DNA of 64,000 nt. It comes from Chryseobacterium arthrosphaerae. Its GTDB lineage: Bacteria; Bacteroidota; Bacteroidia; Flavobacteriales; Weeksellaceae. Shown here piece by piece: positions 25,039 to 33,801 of this stretch; position 1 is the stretch's first letter, and each line of letters starts with the position of its first letter. A model generated the notes under the pieces. It worked only from the letters and a program-made list of their open reading frames with translations, had not been told where the DNA came from and made no database searches. Both the position numbers and the translations under genes were made by a program. The stretch is from contig NZ_MAYG01000001.1 of assembly GCF_001684965.1 (NCBI RefSeq), forward strand, positions 2,666,001-2,730,000, read 5' to 3'.

Positions 25039-27183
25039 ATGAAAAAAATTTTTCTTACCTTATGTGTAAGCGGATGTTCTATCGCTTACGCTCAGCATCT
25101 TAATTTTTCTGATGCAAAATTTAAAGCTTTACTTCTAAGTTCCAATGCCACGAACCACATTGTACAGGACTTTAACGGAAACTCTATTGCTATAGACACG
25201 AACGGAGACGGAGAAATCCAGCTTTCAGAAGCACAGCAGGTGAAAGTTCTGACAATCAGAATGGATCCTGACCAGGCATACATTAATCCTGGCGGCAATA
25301 CATCTGATCCTGCTAACATAAAAACAGCCTATTACAACAGCCACCTGCCGGACGGAATTTCAGATGCACAGCTTTTCCCCAATCTTGAAGAACTTTATTT
25401 CTGGAATACCAAAACGGCTAACATCAGCTTTAGCAATAATTCTACAATAAAAAAAGTACAAGGAAGACCTTTTTATTATGATTTATCACAAGGAGGCCAA
25501 TATATAGCTTCTCCTATTAATCTGTCCTTTGATAACTGCCCGGGAATTCAGAACATTGCAGACGTTATCGCTTATCAGATTTCCGGTAATCCATGGTCTC
25601 CTGATGAAAATAGTTTAAGGATCAAAAACTGTCAGCAAATTAACGGTAATGCATTGATCAGTTCTGCTGAACTGAGGGAACTGTATATTGAAAATTCCAG
25701 TATTCAAACGATAACTTTTGATTCCTGTAAGTTTTTGGAGAAGATTACTGTTCCTCATCTGAATACACTCACAAAAATTGCGATCACAGGGGGATATTTT
25801 CCTTCCACTACAGCCAACTCTAACCAGAATATCGAACTGATTGCCAATAATTGTACCAACCTTCAGGAAGTCATTGCTGATACAGATCACTACGATTCAA
25901 ACGGATCCTATTTCTCTGCGATAAACCTTAATGGCTGTTCATCTTTAAAGAAAATAAAAGGTCTAAACACTCCAACTGTTGATTTCAGTGCTGCAGGGTT
26001 GACCAATCTTGAAGAATTAGACTGCGCTTTCTATAACAGGTATGTATATTATACCACTTCAGGAGTCTATTTCGGAAATGTCAATACATTAAATCTTGCA
26101 GGGCTTCCCAAGCTTAAAGTTTTAAAAGCTTTCAATCAGAAAATAGCCAATAATGTAAATTTCAGTGCTGCACAAGCGCTGGAAAATATTGATGTCACCA
26201 ATACCTGTGGATATATGAATACAGTGGATGTGAGTAACCTTTCACTTCTGCATACTTTAAAAACAGATCGTTTTATGACCGGCAATACACAGGGACCGGC
26301 AAATCTTCAAAATATTGTTGCTAAAAACTGTATCACACTCACCAATTTTGAATTTGGCAACAATCAGGATTTAAGAAAACTGGATCTGGAGAATTGCCCG
26401 GGACTGCAAAACTTATCCATCGGATATATGTTCTCCAATTTAGAAAATATCAACCTCAGCCAATGTACCGGTTTTAAAGATATTAAGGTAAGCAATACAA
26501 AAATAACATCTCTGGATACCAAAGACTGTGTGGCACTGCAATCCTTGAATCTCTATGAAAACAGCCTTCTCAATTCAGTCAATATGACAAACAATACCAA
26601 TTTGGAATTTTTATCATTGGCAGATCTGCCATTGCTGGCTCAGGTGAATACTTCTGATAATATTAATCTAAGCAATGTACGTGTTCATAGGTGTCCTCAG
26701 ATTCATCAGCTTGACTTTTCCACATCATCACATCTGGAATCTGTTGTATTATCGGATATGACTAATCTTGCTTCTGTTAATCTGAGAAACGGCTCCATAG
26801 AAGAGTTCGTTGATCTTAACAATAACAATTCGAATGTATCAGTTTGTGTGGATGATGCCCAGCTCAGCGATCTTCAGACCATGTATCCGGATATTACATT
26901 TACTACCAACTGCGGAAATTCTTTCCTGAAAATTGATACTGCAAAAATCAATACAAAACAGATCAGAGTTTTCCCTAATCCGGTGAAAGATATATTACAG
27001 GTAAGCTCTGATACTCCCATAAAGAACATACAGCTTATCGATTCCCAGGGAAGAATTATTCTCAACAGAGATGTTAACCGGGATATTGTAAAAATTGATC
27101 TTTCGGGCTATCCTACGGCTGTTTATTTTATAAAAGTGACAACCGATAAAAAACAGGTTACTGAAAAAATTATAAAAAAATAA
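25039..27183 (+). CDS. Secreted EF-hand/leucine-rich-repeat-like protein with T9SS type A sorting domain
   Basis: This 714-aa protein has a signal peptide (residues 1-19, ending AYAQ), then an EF-hand-like calcium loop DTNGDGEIQLSE (53-64), then many irregular LRR-type repeats with recurring patterns such as NLEELDC, LPKLKVLKA, LRKLDLENCPGLQNLSI and NINLSQCTGFKDI. The last 75 residues (IRVFPNPVKDILQV ... VYFIKVTTDKKQVTEKIIKK) are a type A C-terminal domain that targets proteins through the type IX secretion system. It should be released or anchored at the cell surface. Ligand and role are unknown. It is transcribed alone, flanked by terminators. Confidence 0.85.
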   Translation: MKKIFLTLCVSGCSIAYAQHLNFSDAKFKALLLSSNATNHIVQDFNGNSIAIDTNGDGEIQLSEAQQVKVLTIRMDPDQAYINPGGNTSDPANIKTAYYNSHLPDGISDAQLFPNLEELYFWNTKTANISFSNNSTIKKVQGRPFYYDLSQGGQYIASPINLSFDNCPGIQNIADVIAYQISGNPWSPDENSLRIKNCQQINGNALISSAELRELYIENSSIQTITFDSCKFLEKITVPHLNTLTKIAITGGYFPSTTANSNQNIELIANNCTNLQEVIADTDHYDSNGSYFSAINLNGCSSLKKIKGLNTPTVDFSAAGLTNLEELDCAFYNRYVYYTTSGVYFGNVNTLNLAGLPKLKVLKAFNQKIANNVNFSAAQALENIDVTNTCGYMNTVDVSNLSLLHTLKTDRFMTGNTQGPANLQNIVAKNCITLTNFEFGNNQDLRKLDLENCPGLQNLSIGYMFSNLENINLSQCTGFKDIKVSNTKITSLDTKDCVALQSLNLYENSLLNSVNMTNNTNLEFLSLADLPLLAQVNTSDNINLSNVRVHRCPQIHQLDFSTSSHLESVVLSDMTNLASVNLRNGSIEEFVDLNNNNSNVSVCVDDAQLSDLQTMYPDITFTTNCGNSFLKIDTAKINTKQIRVFPNPVKDILQVSSDTPIKNIQLIDSQGRIILNRDVNRDIVKIDLSGYPTAVYFIKVTTDKKQVTEKIIKK

Positions 27184-27208
27184 TATTTACGGTACTATTA
27201 TTTTCACC

Positions 27209-27238
27209 AAAAATCATAGAACTTTCTATGATTTTTTT
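27209..27238 (+). terminator. Rho-independent terminator of the LRR protein gene
   Basis: A 12-bp stem AAAATCATAGA.. / TCTATGATTTT.. with a 4-nt loop and a run of seven T. The T-run is followed immediately by the -7 box of the next gene. Confidence 0.8.
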
Positions 27239-27242
27239 GGTT

Positions 27243-27250
27243 TATATTTG
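27243..27250 (+). promoter_or_regulatory. -7 promoter box (TATATTTG) of the DUF72 gene
   Basis: An exact TAnnTTTG match 33 nt before the ATG at 27283, right behind the terminator of the upstream gene. No -33 TTG was found. Confidence 0.5.
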
Positions 27251-27282
27251 TGTTTATTGTTTAATGCTATAACACAACAGAT

Positions 27283-28173
27283 ATGAAATTCGGACAAGTA
27301 GAAGACCCGTCAAAAATAGATTTCACCCTTCCTCAGGATCATCCCAGAACCAAAGAAATTTTAAGCCAGAATAAAAAAGGACTGGAAAATATCTCTATAG
27401 GATGTGCCAAATGGAATAAAACAGACCTTAAAGGTTTTTATCCCAAGGGAACGAAAGACGAACTGACCTATTACGCCACACAATTCAATTCTATTGAGCT
27501 GAATGCCACTTTCTACGGAATGCCTACCCCTGACCAGGTAAAAACATGGAAAGAGAAGACTCCGGAAAATTTTAAGTTTTTCCCTAAGATCACCAATACC
27601 GTTTCCCATTTCAGAAGACTGATTGATGTGACAGATCCTGTTACCCAGTTTGCTTCAGCAGTCATTAATTTTGATGAGAAATTAGGAATGGCCTTCCTTC
27701 AGCTTCATGATAATTTTAAACCTAAAGATTACGACAGATTAGAGAAATTTGTGAAAGAATGGCCCAAAGAAGTTCCTTTGGCGATAGAGCTCAGAAATAC
27801 GGAATGGTTTACAGATGAAGAAATCCTCAATACAACCTGTGAACTTTTTGAAGCCCACAATATCACCAACATTATTGTAGATACTGCCGGAAGAAGAGAT
27901 ATGCTTCATATGCGCCTTACCACTCCCAATGCCTTTATCCGCTATGTAGGAGCCAATGCGGAAAGTGATTATGAAAGACTGGATGACTGGATGAAACATC
28001 TGACAAAATGGAAAAAGGAAGGTCTTCAGAATATCTACTTTTTTGTTCATCAGAATATAGAAAAGGCATCTCCCCTTCTGTCCGCATACTTTATCAAAAA
28101 GCTGAATGAGGATTGGAAAACTGATCTTCACATTCCACAAATGGCAACGGAAAATACGGGAACCCTGTTTTAA
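27283..28173 (+). CDS. DUF72 (YecE-like) family protein
   Basis: This 296-aa cytosolic protein with the DUF72 TIM-barrel pattern has IGCAKWNKTDLKGFYP early on, YATQFNSIELNATFYGMP, FKFFPKITNTVSH, FLQLHDNF, PLAIELRNTEWF and IRYVGAN. The family is widespread (E. coli YecE) but its biochemical role is not established, so I assign none. Length and motif order are normal. It has its own -7 box and no close neighbours on the strand. Confidence 0.9.
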   Translation: MKFGQVEDPSKIDFTLPQDHPRTKEILSQNKKGLENISIGCAKWNKTDLKGFYPKGTKDELTYYATQFNSIELNATFYGMPTPDQVKTWKEKTPENFKFFPKITNTVSHFRRLIDVTDPVTQFASAVINFDEKLGMAFLQLHDNFKPKDYDRLEKFVKEWPKEVPLAIELRNTEWFTDEEILNTTCELFEAHNITNIIVDTAGRRDMLHMRLTTPNAFIRYVGANAESDYERLDDWMKHLTKWKKEGLQNIYFFVHQNIEKASPLLSAYFIKKLNEDWKTDLHIPQMATENTGTLF

Positions 28174-28308
28174 ATCCATTAATGTTTGCAGGGATTATTC
28201 AAAAGCTAACAATTATTCAAGCTTAAAAAAATTAAATAGACTCATTTTAATTTAGTCTTACAAAAGCTACAAACCCTTTTCATAACAGATTTTTTCTTAC
28301 ATTAGAGT

Positions 28309-28332
28309 ATACCGTAATTCACTAAACGGTAT
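28309..28332. promoter_or_regulatory. Inverted repeat ATACCGT-N10-ACGGTAT before a small gene
   Basis: Perfect 7-bp arms with a 10-nt spacer, ending 17 nt before the ATG of the 76-aa protein. The position over a promoter/leader region suggests an operator. No regulator is encoded beside it. Confidence 0.4.
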
Positions 28333-28349
28333 GTATAAAAAAATTAGAC

Positions 28350-28580
28350 ATGGAAAAGGAAATTTGTAAAATCAGTATCGCGAGCAACTGGCTCGGTGAT
28401 GAATATATCTTTTATGAGAATCACAAAATCAAAAGAGTATTCGATAATCACAGCTTGAATTCCAATAAAGTTGAATGGCTGGAACCCGGCCAGATCAGCA
28501 AACAAAATAAAGATAAATTAGTCAGGAGCTGTCCTGAAGAATTTAAAGAGCGAATCATGCAGATCCTGGATTATCCCTGA
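28350..28580 (+). CDS. Small protein of unknown function
   Basis: This 76-aa soluble protein (MEKEICKISIASNWLGDEYIF ...) is charged, with one central KVEWLEPGQISKQNKDKL segment and no recognisable motif. The frame is supported by isolation between an upstream inverted repeat and a downstream bidirectional terminator, and by base use like its neighbours. I do not recognise the family. Confidence 0.65.
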   Translation: MEKEICKISIASNWLGDEYIFYENHKIKRVFDNHSLNSNKVEWLEPGQISKQNKDKLVRSCPEEFKERIMQILDYP

Positions 28581-28591
28581 TCCGTAAAATA

Positions 28592-28632
28592 AAAATAATG
28601 AGCCGTTGATTTTCAATGGCTCATTTATTTTT
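28592..28632. terminator. Bidirectional terminator between convergent genes
   Basis: The stem AATGAGCCGTTGA / TCAATGGCTCATT (one mismatch) is flanked by A-rich and T-rich runs on both sides. It serves the plus-strand small gene (stop 28580) and the minus-strand membrane protein gene (stop 28642). Confidence 0.75.
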
Positions 28633-28641
28633 ACAGGATCT

Positions 28642-29241
28642 TTATGCAGTTTTATTTTTTTTCAGAAGCAACACCAGGTTCAGAAACAACAGCAGAAAAT
28701 CTAATGTAATCCAGATCCCCAGCTTTACATTTTCATAATTATAGGCATCTACCTGTTTTTTTGCCGCATCAGAAAGCTTCATACTCTGATTGATATAGTT
28801 CTGTACTTCTACAATCTGATCAATATTTTTATTGGGTACAGAATGCTGTGAAAAATAGACCAGATTTTTTTTTCCGAGATATCCGGCGATCCAGTATTCA
28901 TCAGACTTATCCATTTTCAGGTATTCTATTCTGTAATATTCCGGCCGTATCTTTCCGATATGCTTAGGTTGAAGGATAACATTATTATCTGCTTTGTTTA
29001 CATTGATCAGATAGAAATCCAGCGTCTGAGGAAGCTTATTGATCACCTGAAGACCCACGGAATTGTCTACAAACGCCACCGCACTTTTCTTGATAAACCA
29101 ATAGGTGAAAACAGAAATAGAAGAAACCACCGTTACGATACGAAACAGTTTTGCCCATTTCGCCATTCCTCCGGATTTTACCTTAAACAGGACCAAAGAA
29201 AGAACAGAAGCCAGAAATATTATAAAAATAATGAGTGTCAT
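28642..29241 (-). CDS. Membrane protein of unknown function
   Basis: This 199-aa protein has three predicted TM helices (about 2-20, 33-52, 170-192) and a 115-residue loop between the second and third that is probably extracytoplasmic. The tail is basic (LLKKNKTA). No family is recognised. It is divergent from the outer-membrane protein gene at 29310, sharing an intergenic region of about 70 nt. The function is unknown. Confidence 0.7.
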   Translation of the reverse strand: MTLIIFIIFLASVLSLVLFKVKSGGMAKWAKLFRIVTVVSSISVFTYWFIKKSAVAFVDNSVGLQVINKLPQTLDFYLINVNKADNNVILQPKHIGKIRPEYYRIEYLKMDKSDEYWIAGYLGKKNLVYFSQHSVPNKNIDQIVEVQNYINQSMKLSDAAKKQVDAYNYENVKLGIWITLDFLLLFLNLVLLLKKNKTA

Positions 29242-29275
29242 ATTTTACAAAGATACTTCTTCTCTGTATTTTATC

Positions 29276-29283
29276 TATATTTG
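29276..29283 (+). promoter_or_regulatory. -7 promoter box (TATATTTG) of the outer-membrane protein gene
   Basis: An exact TAnnTTTG match, 26 nt upstream of the ATG at 29310. It supports the choice of 29310 over the more upstream in-frame ATG at 29235, which would be outside the transcript. Confidence 0.5.
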
Positions 29284-29309
29284 CCACCGAAATTTTAACT
29301 CAAATAACC

Positions 29310-30542
29310 ATGAAAAAAGCATTGACAGGCTTCTTTTCCTTCTTCATTATTGCCATCTGTGCACAGATTAAATTTGAAAAAGGCTATATCATCAGCAGTG
29401 ATAACACTAAAAAAGAAGTATTCATCAAAAATCTGGGATGGGTAAGCAATCCTAACAGCTTCGTTTATAAGACAGATGAAAAATCTGCTGAAACCACAGG
29501 AACTCCATCCGTCATTAAAGAATTCGGGATTTACAATGATGTAAAATACGTTACGTACAACGGGGATATCGATTATTCATCTGATAATATCACAGATCTT
29601 TCTTCGGGCAAGGAACCGGAATTAAGAAAAGCATCCGTATTTTTAAAAGAAATCGTAACCGGTAATAAAAATCTATATTCTTATCAGGGAGAAAATGTCA
29701 TAAGATATTTTTATGCCGATGCAGATTCTTCTATTCAGCCGCTAATCTATAAAAAATATTTTTTCAACGGGAACAGTTCTCAGATCGCCGTAAACGAAGA
29801 GTATATTGATCAATTGAAAACAATCTTCCCTGACGACAGTAATGTGCAGATACAAGCTGGAAAAACGAAATATACCGGCAGTGACCTTAAGAAAATTTTC
29901 AGGGCATACAATGCTAAGGTTTCGGGAACTTCCTATGAACAGTCGTTCTCTGATTCCACAAAGAAATCAAAATTCAACTTAAATATCAGGCCGGGACTTA
30001 ATTTCTATTCTCCGGTAGACATCGCCGGGGCTTATCGTAATGATGGTCTTCCTTCAAAAACAGGATTCAGGATAGGAGCTGAAGCAGAGCTGGTATTACC
30101 ATTTAACAGAAACAAATGGTCGGTTGTGGTTGAACCTACATTCTCTCTTTACAACAATAAGGCAACAATCAGGACTTCTGACGACCTTTATAATATGCAT
30201 GTGGATAATTATTCATTTATCAGTATTCCGCTAAGTATAAGACATTATATGTTTATCAATGATAAATCTAAAATCTTCATCAATGCCGGTATTAACTTCC
30301 TTACGCTGAAAACCAGTTCGTCTAAAGATTATGCAGTAGACTATGACGGTTATGTATTTGACAGATTGAAATTGTCATCATCCCAAAGTTTCAAAAGTGC
30401 TGTTTTTGGAATAGGATTCAATTATAACAACAAATACAGTATAGAAGCAAGATATAATACCAGCATTAATATGTTGGAGGAAAAAGGGCCTTATGCCGAT
30501 CTGAAATATACTTCCTTAATTATAGGATACAATATTTTCTAA
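29310..30542 (+). CDS. Outer-membrane beta-barrel protein (PorT/OmpW-like)
   Basis: This is a 410-aa protein from ATG 29310. The upstream in-frame ATG at 29235 is rejected because MKKALTGFFSFFIIAICAQ is a standard signal peptide ending in AQ and a -7 box lies just before it. The first 230 residues are a soluble region with repeated Ser/Lys/Tyr stretches. From about 235 on, alternating amphipathic strands (LNIRPGLNFYSP, GFRIGAEAELVLPF, WSVVVEPTFSLYNN, YSIEARYNTS) form a barrel ending in aromatic F, as expected for outer-membrane insertion. The exact family is uncertain. Its stop overlaps the convergent HD gene by 4 nt. Confidence 0.75.
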   Translation: MKKALTGFFSFFIIAICAQIKFEKGYIISSDNTKKEVFIKNLGWVSNPNSFVYKTDEKSAETTGTPSVIKEFGIYNDVKYVTYNGDIDYSSDNITDLSSGKEPELRKASVFLKEIVTGNKNLYSYQGENVIRYFYADADSSIQPLIYKKYFFNGNSSQIAVNEEYIDQLKTIFPDDSNVQIQAGKTKYTGSDLKKIFRAYNAKVSGTSYEQSFSDSTKKSKFNLNIRPGLNFYSPVDIAGAYRNDGLPSKTGFRIGAEAELVLPFNRNKWSVVVEPTFSLYNNKATIRTSDDLYNMHVDNYSFISIPLSIRHYMFINDKSKIFINAGINFLTLKTSSSKDYAVDYDGYVFDRLKLSSSQSFKSAVFGIGFNYNNKYSIEARYNTSINMLEEKGPYADLKYTSLIIGYNIF

Positions 30543-31183
30543 TCTACATTCCACTCTTTATAAAACTGGTCGAGGAAATTCATCATATAATTGTGTCTTT
30601 CTTCGGCCATTTTTTTTCCCTGTTCTGTATTCATGAGATCTTTCAGAAGGAGTAATTTTTCGTAGAAATGATTGATGGTTGTACCATTGGACTTTTTATA
30701 TTCTTCTTTGGACATTCCTAAATTGGGCTGAACCGCAGGATCATACATCGGATTATTTTTAAAGCCTCCGAAATTGAACGTTCTGGCAATTCCAATCGCT
30801 CCAATGGCATCGATGCGGTCTGCATCCTGTACTATTTTAAGCTCAACCGGTGGATTTTCCGGGGCCTGACTTCTGTTCTTAAAGGAAATATTTTCAATCA
30901 CAAATAAGACCTTTTCTATTGTTTCTTCAGAAACTTCCTGACTTTGGAGAAATTCTCTGGAAATCTTCGGAGCTATGGTTTCATCACCGTTATGGAATTT
31001 GGGATCTGCAATGTCATGAAGAAGTGCTGACAGCTCTACTACGTCTTTATCACAATCTTCGGTTTCAGCAATTTTAGTTGCCAGTTTCCAGACTCTTTCA
31101 ATATGGAACCAGTCATGTCCTGCTTCAGCTCCTTCTAACTTTTCTTTTACAAATTTTACGGTGTTATCAATCGTACTTTTCAT
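30539..31183 (-). CDS. HD-domain phosphohydrolase
   Basis: This 214-aa cytosolic protein has the HD-superfamily metal motif: H in HDWFHIERV (about 20), HD in LSALLHDIADPKF (about 53) and the distal D in VQDADRIDAIGAIGIART. It resembles the YedJ/YpgQ group of HD phosphohydrolases acting on nucleotides or related phosphate esters. Its start overlaps the stop of the alpha/beta hydrolase gene by one nucleotide (TAATG), so the two are translationally coupled. The substrate is unknown. Confidence 0.85.
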   Translation of the reverse strand: MKSTIDNTVKFVKEKLEGAEAGHDWFHIERVWKLATKIAETEDCDKDVVELSALLHDIADPKFHNGDETIAPKISREFLQSQEVSEETIEKVLFVIENISFKNRSQAPENPPVELKIVQDADRIDAIGAIGIARTFNFGGFKNNPMYDPAVQPNLGMSKEEYKKSNGTTINHFYEKLLLLKDLMNTEQGKKMAEERHNYMMNFLDQFYKEWNVD

Positions 31184-32025
31184 TAATCTATCAGTTCATT
31201 TAATATAATATCCCAGAGTTTACTGTTATAACTTCTAAAAAAATTAATATGTCCGATTTCTTTTTTATCAGATTCGGAAGTTTTCACCAGTCTGTACTTA
31301 GGTTTAAGATTAGGATAGGTATTGTTCAGTAAGCTCAATACGCCTTTTTCCGTCAGCCATACATCATCTTCGGCACGAATGACAAATACATTCTGTGTTA
31401 ATTTTTTAGAATAGTCCTCAATTTTTTCCAACAGTCTGTTGGTGGATTTCCTGTTTAAAATTAAGGTTCTCCAGTCATATGCACAATTTTTTGGAAGACT
31501 TTCTCCAAGTCCGAACCAATGTGCCGGGAAATATCCTAATAATGAAGTGGTTAATGGCTGAACAATTCCAAAGCCCAGATAGGCTTCAATTTTTGTTTTT
31601 GGTCTCAGGTTACCAACAAAAGCATTTTGTGTTCCTACAAAAACAAATTCATCAAACATTTTGGAATCTTCATTCATCCCTAAAATCAATGCCCCTACAG
31701 AATGTCCCAGGCAGTATTTCCGGTATTCCGGGAAATTTGTTCTGATGTATTGCGTCAGTGTTTTATAGTCTCTGGAACCCCATATTCTCATAGAGCTGTG
31801 GAAGCCCCTCATATCTTTTGGTTTGGAGAGTCCTATTCCCCGATAGTCATAGGTAATAACCGTGAATCCCTGCTCAGAAAAATAGCTGGCAAAAGAAAAA
31901 TATACCTGCTGTTTAACTCCTGTTGCCGAGTTGATGAGTAATAATTTTCCGTTGCTTTTTTCCGGCTTAAAAAGGTGGACAGCGAGCGAAGCATGGTCTT
32001 CTGTAGTAAGTATTAGTTTTTCCAT
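31183..32025 (-). CDS. Alpha/beta hydrolase (serine aminopeptidase S33-like)
   Basis: This is a 280-aa protein from ATG 32025 (MEKLILTTEDHASLAVHLF); an ATG twelve codons further upstream exists, but the family begins here. The nucleophile elbow is GHSVG (GxSxG) in YCLGHSVGALILGMN, with the oxyanion strand TYDYRGIGLSKP before it. A late Asp (RAEDDVWLT) and His (GHINFF) complete a plausible catalytic triad. It is in one transcription unit with the HD gene. The substrate (a lipid or peptide ester) cannot be told. Confidence 0.85.
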   Translation of the reverse strand: MEKLILTTEDHASLAVHLFKPEKSNGKLLLINSATGVKQQVYFSFASYFSEQGFTVITYDYRGIGLSKPKDMRGFHSSMRIWGSRDYKTLTQYIRTNFPEYRKYCLGHSVGALILGMNEDSKMFDEFVFVGTQNAFVGNLRPKTKIEAYLGFGIVQPLTTSLLGYFPAHWFGLGESLPKNCAYDWRTLILNRKSTNRLLEKIEDYSKKLTQNVFVIRAEDDVWLTEKGVLSLLNNTYPNLKPKYRLVKTSESDKKEIGHINFFRSYNSKLWDIILNELID

Positions 32026-32113
32026 AGCATAAAAGAAAAAATCCACTATAAAAGTGGACATTTTAAGTATATCTTTATGTTAAGTTTCATACTTTTGATA
32101 TGCCGTAAATAGC

Positions 32114-33004
32114 TTAAGAAAGAAAATCTGAGATTCTCGGTAATCCTGTCTGGGATCCTTTACCTCCGGAAACCCTTGATGACACTTCATTTCCAAACTT
32201 CACACATTCCTCGATAGAATTTCCATGGCAAAGTGCTATGGCAAACCCTGAGGTGAATGCATCTCCCATTCCCATCTTGTAAACTGTCTCGTCTTTATCG
32301 TTCCTGTAATATTTCATCTCTGTTCCATCAAAATAAATGGTAGAATTGGTATCGTCTCTTACAAATACTTTGTTGAAATATTTTTTAAGAACATCTTCTC
32401 TCTTCTCTTCCCCAAAAATAGTATACAGCTCGCTGCTTTTGGCCACAATGAAGTCTACCTGCTCTAAAATCTCTTCGCTCACCCTCATTGCAGGAGAAGC
32501 ATATAATCCTACTTTTTTACCATATTTCTTGGCTTTTCTGACGGTATATTCTACAACTGCCATAGACACTTCAAGCTGTACAAGTATAAGATCTGCGGTG
32601 TGAAAATATTTATCCGCCTCGTCAATATGGTCGTTATTGAGGTATTTATTGGCTGCCGGAACTACAACAATAGCTGCATTTCCGTCGGAGGTGGTTACAT
32701 AAGCTGTTCCTGTTGATTCTTTATCTGTCTCATGAACAAAGCCTACGTTTACATTTTCACTTACCAGATTCCTCATGATCTGCTGCCCAAGAGGATCCAT
32801 CCCCACACATCCTATAAAATAAACGCTTGCCCCTAGTCTGGCAGTTCCTACCGCCTGATTAGCTCCTTTTCCTCCAAAATAGCTGTCTGAATTAACAGCT
32901 AAAACCGTTTCATTGGGTAAAGGAAGTTTTTCAGTTTCCAGGACCAGGTCTATTGATGAACTACCTACAACGATAATTCGGGGTTGTTCTGATGAGAAAT
33001 TCAT
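32114..33004 (-). CDS. rbsK: PfkB-family sugar kinase, probable ribokinase
   Basis: This 296-aa protein has the first PfkB signature (SYFGGKGANQAVGTARLGA near residues 41-59) and the second (YKMGMGDAFTSGFAIALCHG) with the catalytic Asp in GMGD, where most kinases read GAGD. Ribokinase markers are GSSSIDLVL at the N-terminus and GKGSQTGLP near the end. It would phosphorylate D-ribose at O5, but no ribose transport genes adjoin, so another sugar or nucleoside is possible. The gene is 88 nt upstream of the hydrolase gene on the same strand. Confidence 0.82.
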   Translation of the reverse strand: MNFSSEQPRIIVVGSSSIDLVLETEKLPLPNETVLAVNSDSYFGGKGANQAVGTARLGASVYFIGCVGMDPLGQQIMRNLVSENVNVGFVHETDKESTGTAYVTTSDGNAAIVVVPAANKYLNNDHIDEADKYFHTADLILVQLEVSMAVVEYTVRKAKKYGKKVGLYASPAMRVSEEILEQVDFIVAKSSELYTIFGEEKREDVLKKYFNKVFVRDDTNSTIYFDGTEMKYYRNDKDETVYKMGMGDAFTSGFAIALCHGNSIEECVKFGNEVSSRVSGGKGSQTGLPRISDFLS

Positions 33005-33072
33005 TGTGTTTTATATTGGCATTAAAGTTTAATATTTCTAAAAAATAGCAGATCAAAAATAACTATTTTTAA

Positions 33073-33708
33073 TTAACTTATTTCAATAAATTCAGTAATT
33101 ATCTTTACCGGTAACTGATCCTTGTCATAAGCAATATAACTGGCATAAAAACCTTCTCCGTATCCTGTCTCAAATGCAAATATAGTTCCGGGATGATCTT
33201 TTGCCGGCTTCAGAAAAGCGTACTGATCTATAGCTCCGTTTTCATCAAAGAAATAATCATGGAAAAATTCTTCATAGATTCCCATGAAATCTCCTCCTTT
33301 ATTCTGATAGAGTTTTTGTTCCAGCACATTGAGACTGTTCTGCGTATCCACATCCATGAAACATCCCATACCGCTTTCTACCGGATATCCAAAGACTTCC
33401 CCTTCTGCCAGCTCCTTCAGATTTTGTCCCGACGTAGTTGCCAGCTTCCAGTCTTTTATTTCAGCATGACTGAATATAATTTCGGCATAGGCCACGCAAT
33501 TACTTTCTCTTTCCTTATGCAGCATTACAGAAAAGTCTCCTTTGGGAAATTCTGTAGTAAAAGGAAGCATATCATTGGTGATCAGCGGATCACAGGCTAC
33601 CAGTTTTCCACTGGAAAGATAGATTTTTCCTACTTCAAAACTTTCCAGTAACGGGTTTTCCACAAAATCCCTTGAGAATAGTTTTTTTATGTTTTCTATA
33701 TGTTTCAT
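33073..33708 (-). CDS. DUF4241 family protein
   Basis: This 211-aa soluble protein has the DUF4241 pattern: GKIYLSSGKLVACDPL, FPKGDFSVMLH, GFPVESGMGCFMD-like block (VFGYPVESGMGCFMDVDT) and the C-terminal FETGYGEGFYASYIAYD. The family has no established function; members sometimes occur near toxin or immunity genes, but here the neighbours are a kinase and valS. It may be co-transcribed with valS across a hairpin at 33730-33765. Confidence 0.8.
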   Translation of the reverse strand: MKHIENIKKLFSRDFVENPLLESFEVGKIYLSSGKLVACDPLITNDMLPFTTEFPKGDFSVMLHKERESNCVAYAEIIFSHAEIKDWKLATTSGQNLKELAEGEVFGYPVESGMGCFMDVDTQNSLNVLEQKLYQNKGGDFMGIYEEFFHDYFFDENGAIDQYAFLKPAKDHPGTIFAFETGYGEGFYASYIAYDKDQLPVKIITEFIEIS

Positions 33709-33729
33709 TTTATTTATTCTTTAAACCAT

Positions 33730-33765
33730 CAGGCTGGATACAAGTATTCATCTGTATCCAGCCTG
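33730..33765. terminator. Strong 13-bp hairpin between valS and the DUF4241 gene
   Basis: Perfect arms CAGGCTGGATACA and TGTATCCAGCCTG with a 10-nt loop lie 36 nt past the valS stop on the minus strand. No T-run follows on the minus side, so it could be a weak terminator, a processing site or a leader element of the DUF4241 gene. Confidence 0.5.
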
Positions 33766-33801
33766 AGATTATGACAAAATTAATAATTGTCTATGTTTTT
33801 A

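Noticed and set aside
27739..28179. 146-codon minus-strand frame
   Set aside because: It is antisense to the DUF72 gene and has no signal, motif or promoter.
33193..33651. 152-codon plus-strand frame
   Set aside because: It is antisense to the DUF4241 gene, which has clear family motifs.
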